This document shows, in pieces, positions 7,647-11,484 of a stretch of 11,484 bases of DNA (positions are counted from its first letter, which is position 1; each line of letters opens with the position of its first letter). Origin of the DNA: Methylotetracoccus sp. (GTDB lineage Bacteria; Pseudomonadota; Gammaproteobacteria; Methylococcales; Methylococcaceae). The stretch lies in assembly GCA_025458755.1 (NCBI GenBank), contig JALORT010000020.1, positions 1-11,484 of the forward strand, in the 5' to 3' direction. The translations under genes and the position numbers were made by a program. Below the pieces are notes generated by a model, which was not told the origin of the DNA, did no database searches, and saw only the letters and a list, made by a program, of their open reading frames with translations.

Positions 7647-10178
7647 ATGACCAAATCGGCAATTGAGCCCACTCTACCCGACGCGCATGGGGAGGATACG
7701 CGGACCGGCCTGACCAAGAAGGCGTTGAAACAGGATTTCTGGAACAATCTGTTCTACATCCAGGGTAAGTTCCCGGCCCTGGCGACCCAGAACGATTACT
7801 ACATGGCGCTCGCCTATGCAGTGCGCGATCGGATGCTGCAGCGCTGGGTCAGCACTGCTGCTGCCTACACGGCGCAGGGCGCACGCACGGTGTGTTACTT
7901 GTCGGCCGAGTTTTTGATGGGGCCGCACCTCGGCAACAATCTGATCAACCTCGGGATCTACGAAAAAGTCGAGCAGGCGGTGGCGGAACTGGGCCTCAGT
8001 CTGGCGGACTTGTTGGCGCAGGAAGAGGAACCGGGGCTCGGTAACGGCGGTCTGGGCCGGCTGGCGGCCTGCTTCCTTGATTCCATGGCAACCCTGGAAA
8101 TTCCCGCGCTCGGTTATGGCATTCGCTACGAATTCGGCATCTTCGACCAGCACATCGTCGACGGCTGGCAGATGGAAAAGACCGACAAATGGCTCCGCTA
8201 CGGTAACCCCTGGGAAATTCCGCGCCCGGAATGGGCTGTGGAGGTCAAGTTGGGCGGTTGCACCGAGCGGTATTTCGACGAAAACGGGCGCGAGCGCAGT
8301 CGTTGGATTCCGGCCAAAGTCGTTTTAGGCGTGCCCTACGATACACCAATCCTCGGCTACCGAAACAACACCGCCAACACGCTCCGCTTGTGGCGTGCCG
8401 AGGCGCCGGAATCGTTTGACTTCGAAGTGTTCAACCGCGGCGACTACTACGGAGCGGTGCACCAAAAGGTGGCTTCGGAAAACCTAACCAAAGTGCTGTA
8501 CCCCAACGACGAGCAGATTCAGGGCAAGACCCTGCGTCTGGAACAACAGTTCTTCTTCGTCTCGTGTTCACTGCAGGATATGCTGCGAATTCTCAAGGTG
8601 CAGAAAATCCCGCTGGAGGACTTTCACAAAAAGTTCACCGTTCAACTCAACGATACCCATCCCAGCATCGCGGTCGCGGAGTTGATGCGCCTGCTGGTCG
8701 ATGAGAACGGGGTAGGCTGGGAGGAGGCCTGGGCGATCACGCAGCGTACGTTCGCTTACACCAACCACACCCTGCTTCCGGAGGCATTGGAGTGCTGGCC
8801 GCTCGGCATGTTCGGCGCCGAATTGCCGCGTCACCTGGAAATCATTTACCAAATCAATGCCCACTTTCTCGACGAGATTCGCATGCGCTACCTGGGCGAC
8901 GATGACCGAGTGGCGCGGATGTCGCTGATCGACGAACGCGGCGAACGCTCGGTCCGGATGGCGCACCTCGCCTGTGTCGGCAGCTATGCCATCAACGGCG
9001 TGGCCGAGCTGCACTCCGAGTTGCTGCAGAAGGATGTCCTGAAGGATTTTCACGCGCTTTGGCCCGAAAAGTTCAGCAATAAGACCAACGGCGTGACACC
9101 GCGCCGCTGGATCATGCTCAGCAATCCCAGACTTTCTTCACTGTTCGCCGAGGTGATCGGTCCGGAATGGCCAAAGGACCTCGGCCAGCTGCGGCAACTG
9201 GAACCCTTCGCCGACGACAGTGCCTTCAGACAGCGCTGGCGTGACATCAAACGTGCGAATAAGGTCAATTTCGCCGCGCATGTGCTGAAACAGACGGGGA
9301 TCACGATCGACCCGGATTCACTGTTCGACGTCCAGGTCAAGCGCATCCACGAATACAAACGGCAGCATTTGAACATCCTGCATGTGATCGCGCTGTACTA
9401 CCGGTTGAAGAACAATCCAAACCTGGAGATGCAGCCGCGAACGTTCATTTTCGCCGGCAAGGCGGCGCCGGCCTATCACCTGGCCAAACTGATCATTCGG
9501 CTCATTACCGCGGTGGGGGACGTGGTCAACTGGGATCCGGAGATTCGCGAACGGATCAAGGTCGTTTTCGTACCGAATTTCAACGTCACCAACAGCCAGC
9601 GGATTTATCCGGCCGCAGATCTCTCGGAGCAGATCTCGACCGCAGGCAAGGAGGCGTCCGGCACCGGCAATATGAAATTTTCGATGAACGGTGCGTTGAC
9701 GATCGGAACGCTGGACGGCGCCAACATTGAAATTCGGAAGGAGGTGGGACCGGAGAATTTCTTCCTGTTCGGCCTGACGACCGAACAAGTCGCCGCGCTG
9801 AAGGGACAAGGCTACAACCCGATGGAGTGCTATCATTCACAACCTGAACTTCGGGAAGTGATCGACCTGATCCGGAACGGCTATTTCTCGCGCGGCGATA
9901 CCGAGCTGTTCCGGCCGTTGATCGACGGCCTGCTCTACCACGACCCCTATCTCGTGCTGGCCGACTTCGCCTCGTACGCCGAGTGTCAGTCGCTGGTGGA
10001 CCATGCCTACGGCGATGGGGAGCACTGGACCCGCATGTCCGTGTTGAATGCCGCCCGGACCGGTAAGTTCTCGTCTGATCGCAGCATCCAGGAGTATGCC
10101 GAAGGCATCTGGCATGTGCCGCCGACACCGATCCGATTGCTGAAACAGGATGAAGTCGAGGAAGGGTTTCTGCAGTAA
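7647..10178 (+). CDS. glgP: Glycogen/starch/alpha-glucan phosphorylase
   Basis: Pyridoxal-phosphate enzyme (GT35) that releases glucose-1-phosphate from the non-reducing ends of alpha-1,4-glucans. The 843 aa compare with about 815 for E. coli GlgP. Family text covers the whole length: YLSAEFLMGPHLGNNLINLG near the N-terminus, GNGGLGRLAACFLDSMATL, GYGIRYEFGIF, LNDTHPSIAVAELMRLL, NKTNGVTPRRWI (the NGVTPRRW box starts at about residue 481), VKRIHEYKRQHLN, and EASGTGNMKFSMNGA with the PLP-binding lysine at K677. The start was chosen for the better Shine-Dalgarno; ATG 7620 would add nine residues. GlgP and MalP cannot be told apart with certainty from sequence alone. No glgA, glgB, glgC, glgX or malQ is in the window, so its glucan pathway partners are elsewhere. 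The VOC gene follows 54 bp later and may share its transcript. Confidence 0.97.
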   Translation: MTKSAIEPTLPDAHGEDTRTGLTKKALKQDFWNNLFYIQGKFPALATQNDYYMALAYAVRDRMLQRWVSTAAAYTAQGARTVCYLSAEFLMGPHLGNNLINLGIYEKVEQAVAELGLSLADLLAQEEEPGLGNGGLGRLAACFLDSMATLEIPALGYGIRYEFGIFDQHIVDGWQMEKTDKWLRYGNPWEIPRPEWAVEVKLGGCTERYFDENGRERSRWIPAKVVLGVPYDTPILGYRNNTANTLRLWRAEAPESFDFEVFNRGDYYGAVHQKVASENLTKVLYPNDEQIQGKTLRLEQQFFFVSCSLQDMLRILKVQKIPLEDFHKKFTVQLNDTHPSIAVAELMRLLVDENGVGWEEAWAITQRTFAYTNHTLLPEALECWPLGMFGAELPRHLEIIYQINAHFLDEIRMRYLGDDDRVARMSLIDERGERSVRMAHLACVGSYAINGVAELHSELLQKDVLKDFHALWPEKFSNKTNGVTPRRWIMLSNPRLSSLFAEVIGPEWPKDLGQLRQLEPFADDSAFRQRWRDIKRANKVNFAAHVLKQTGITIDPDSLFDVQVKRIHEYKRQHLNILHVIALYYRLKNNPNLEMQPRTFIFAGKAAPAYHLAKLIIRLITAVGDVVNWDPEIRERIKVVFVPNFNVTNSQRIYPAADLSEQISTAGKEASGTGNMKFSMNGALTIGTLDGANIEIRKEVGPENFFLFGLTTEQVAALKGQGYNPMECYHSQPELREVIDLIRNGYFSRGDTELFRPLIDGLLYHDPYLVLADFASYAECQSLVDHAYGDGEHWTRMSVLNAARTGKFSSDRSIQEYAEGIWHVPPTPIRLLKQDEVEEGFLQ

Positions 10179-10232
10179 ATCAGGGAACGCGGCGACCCCG
10201 GGGTGGGCACTTGTCGGGTGCCGCGGCGCGGT

Positions 10233-10616
10233 ATGCGCACAATGAGTTACGTTGCTCTGGCCACGTCGTATTACGACGACGTCGTAGAATTTTATGGGGT
10301 GACGCTGGGTTTCCCGACGGTCAGATCCTGGGACCGTCCCCGGGGGAGGGGACGCGTCTTCGATCTGAACGGGCTGCGGCTGGAAATTCTCGACGCCAGA
10401 CGCGAGCAATCCCCGCATGATCTGGGCACGCCGGGGGATCGGGTCAATATCGTGGTCGAGGTGGACGATGTGGATGCCGTACGTGCCGGCCTAGCTCAGG
10501 AAACGCCTGAACCCGTTGCGACTTCTTGGGGAGCGAAGCTGTTTCGGGTGCGCGATCCCGATGGCGTGCCCGTGTGGTTTCTGCAATGGATCGAACCGCC
10601 GGCGCAGGATGCGTAG
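10233..10616 (+). CDS. VOC (glyoxalase/bleomycin resistance) superfamily protein
   Basis: Small single-domain protein of 127 aa (124 if ATG 10242 is used). It shows the beta-alpha-beta-beta-beta repeats of the vicinal oxygen chelate fold: VALATSYYDDVVEFYGVTLGF, RVFDLNGLRLEILD, RVNIVVEVDDVDAVRAGL and LFRVRDPDGVPVWFLQW. These match the usual 'HVAL.V.D...A..FY...LGF' and 'RDPDG..IEL' patterns. The first-strand metal ligand His is replaced by Tyr, and the Glu after DPDG is replaced by Trp, so metal-dependent glyoxalase I or dioxygenase activity is doubtful. A binding role is possible. No good Shine-Dalgarno is visible before either ATG; a GTG at 10203 would add ten further residues without family similarity. 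It is convergent with ubiX, with a gap of only 13 bp. Substrate and role are unknown. Confidence 0.83.
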   Translation: MRTMSYVALATSYYDDVVEFYGVTLGFPTVRSWDRPRGRGRVFDLNGLRLEILDARREQSPHDLGTPGDRVNIVVEVDDVDAVRAGLAQETPEPVATSWGAKLFRVRDPDGVPVWFLQWIEPPAQDA

Positions 10617-10629
10617 CCTTCGGGTGGAT

Positions 10630-11229
10630 TCAATGGTCGTTGCCCGACACCCCTAGTTTGAGGTCTTCGCCCCAGCGCTGCAACCTGCCGACGTCAACGT
10701 CGAACAAGTCAAGTACGCGGCAAACGGTATTGGTGACCATCTCGTCGATGGACCGCGGCAGGGTGTAGAAGGCGGGAACCGGAGGCATCACGATGGCGCC
10801 GGCTTCGGTGACGGCCAGCATATTCCGCAGGTGGATCGCGTGCAGCGGGGTTTCGCGGACCAACAGCACCAGGCGCCGCCGTTCCTTCAGAACGACGTCT
10901 GCCGCCCGCGTCAGCAGGCTGGTGGTTACGCCGCTCGCCAATTCGGCCAGTGTGCGTACCGAACACGGTGCGATCACCATGCCGAGTGTTCGAAATGAAC
11001 CACTCGACAACGACGCCCCCACATCGTTGATCGGGTAACTCACAGAAGCCAGCTCGCGCAGATGCTGCGCGCTGATGTCCAGTTCGTGAGCCCTGGTCAT
11101 GTCGCCGGCACGTGAGACCACGAGGTGGGTTTCGATGTCGGTATCACGGAGCAACTCCAGGAGTCTGACGCCATAAATGATGCCGGTTGCTCCGGTAATG
11201 CCGACAATCAGTCGTTTTGGTTTAGCCAC
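10630..11229 (-). CDS. ubiX: Flavin prenyltransferase UbiX
   Basis: Makes prenylated FMN from FMN and dimethylallyl phosphate, the cofactor of UbiD-type decarboxylases used in ubiquinone synthesis and aromatic acid metabolism. The 199 aa match the family length. Motifs in order: RLIVGITGATGIIYGVRLL (6-24, flavin-binding Rossmann start), SSGSFR (75-80), MVIAPCSVRTLAELASG (84-100), RAADVVLKERRRLVL (108-122), RETPL (125-129) and PAFY (152-155). I chose GTG 11229 because family sequence begins there (AKPKRLIVG) and AGGA lies 8 nt upstream. The frame is open to 11394, but the extra 55 residues are unlike UbiX. Neither ubiD nor other ubi genes lie in the window. The MEP gene ispG about 3.4 kb away supplies precursors of DMAP-derived prenyl groups, but nothing in the sequence links the two in regulation. 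Confidence 0.98.
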   Translation of the reverse strand: MAKPKRLIVGITGATGIIYGVRLLELLRDTDIETHLVVSRAGDMTRAHELDISAQHLRELASVSYPINDVGASLSSGSFRTLGMVIAPCSVRTLAELASGVTTSLLTRAADVVLKERRRLVLLVRETPLHAIHLRNMLAVTEAGAIVMPPVPAFYTLPRSIDEMVTNTVCRVLDLFDVDVGRLQRWGEDLKLGVSGNDH

Positions 11230-11484
11230 GCAGAACTTCCTGGTTGTCAGCCGCCGTAACAGCGCAGATCGCGACACTTGCCCCGCACGCAACAGAGAGC
11301 ACTCTGCGGCGGCCGCTCGGCAGTCGTCGCGACAGGTGACGTCGCTACGAGCTGCGTCGGATGGTTTTCCGGCCCGCCGGACTGCACAGATCAATCAGGT
11401 CTAGGCCGGGTGGCGTGCCGAACATACGCCAGCGGTGACTGTTTCCCGGACCCGTCGGTTCTCGATTCTTCGGTAGGTGATCTG
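11230..11484. other. Right-edge region without a recognisable gene
   Basis: This stretch of 255 bp upstream of ubiX has no frame with family-like sequence. One minus-strand frame is open from the right edge to a stop near 11346, and another to a stop at about 11404. Either could be the tail of an off-window gene, but I cannot recognise one. TCGCGACA occurs twice (11269-11276 and 11327-11334), probably by chance. Confidence 0.4.
11238..11241 (-). promoter_or_regulatory. Ribosome binding site of ubiX (supports GTG start)
   Basis: Read on the minus strand this is AGGA in the context CCAGGAAG, 8 nt before GTG 11229. It decides the start in favour of the 199-aa protein. Confidence 0.6.

Noticed and set aside
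10187..10222. ACCCCGGGGT palindrome and GGCAC/GTGCC hairpin after glgP
   Set aside because: The palindrome has no loop, the hairpin stem is 5 bp, and neither is followed by T residues. Chance is likely in GC-rich DNA.
11269..11334. Repeated TCGCGACA as a possible operator pair upstream of ubiX
   Set aside because: Two 8-bp copies 58 bp apart with no further symmetry or known regulator match are expected by chance at this GC content.
11230..11394. 55-residue N-terminal extension of UbiX
   Set aside because: UbiX similarity begins at AKPKRLIVG, and a Shine-Dalgarno lies just upstream of GTG 11229.

Overview
This 11.5 kb window is a stretch of GC-rich proteobacterial chromosome made mostly of housekeeping and metabolic genes. 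AcnB-type aconitase, the bacterial [4Fe-4S] IspG with a long central region, and UbiX of the ubiquinone type all point to a Gamma- or Betaproteobacterium. The genus cannot be fixed from sequence reading alone. There are no rRNA or tRNA genes, CRISPR arrays, complete insertion sequences or phage genes.

Left part (1-2582). A CPA2-type cation:proton antiporter runs rightward from the left edge and probably overlaps the stop of an off-window upstream gene. It is followed by about 130 bp of decayed group II intron reverse transcriptase, the only mobile-element trace seen. Next comes a leftward class II-like histone-deacetylase-family hydrolase. A 151-bp divergent promoter region separates this gene from aconitase.

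Centre (2583-7253). acnB (855 aa) is followed without a gap by a DUF455 ferritin-like protein that has a complete E / ExxH / E / ExxH di-iron ligand set. This gene converges on leftward ispG, and a perfect 8-bp stem lies across both stop codons, which suggests a shared bidirectional terminator. AcnB and IspG are both [4Fe-4S] enzymes flanking a putative di-iron protein; this may be coincidence, but the acnB-DUF455 arrangement looks like an operon.

Right part (7254-11484). A noncoding region of about 390 bp separates ispG from a rightward glycogen/maltodextrin phosphorylase (glgP). A small VOC-fold protein follows, apparently without the usual metal ligands. It converges on leftward ubiX (flavin prenyltransferase), which starts at GTG. 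The last 255 bp hold no gene I can recognise.

Overall the window is ordinary metabolism: TCA cycle, isoprenoid and quinone cofactor synthesis, storage glucan breakdown, and ion homeostasis. I did not find a convincing new multi-gene system. The items most worth a second look are the group II intron relic, the acnB-DUF455 pair, the deacetylase/aconitase divergent arrangement, the hairpin across two stop codons, and the ligand-poor VOC protein.
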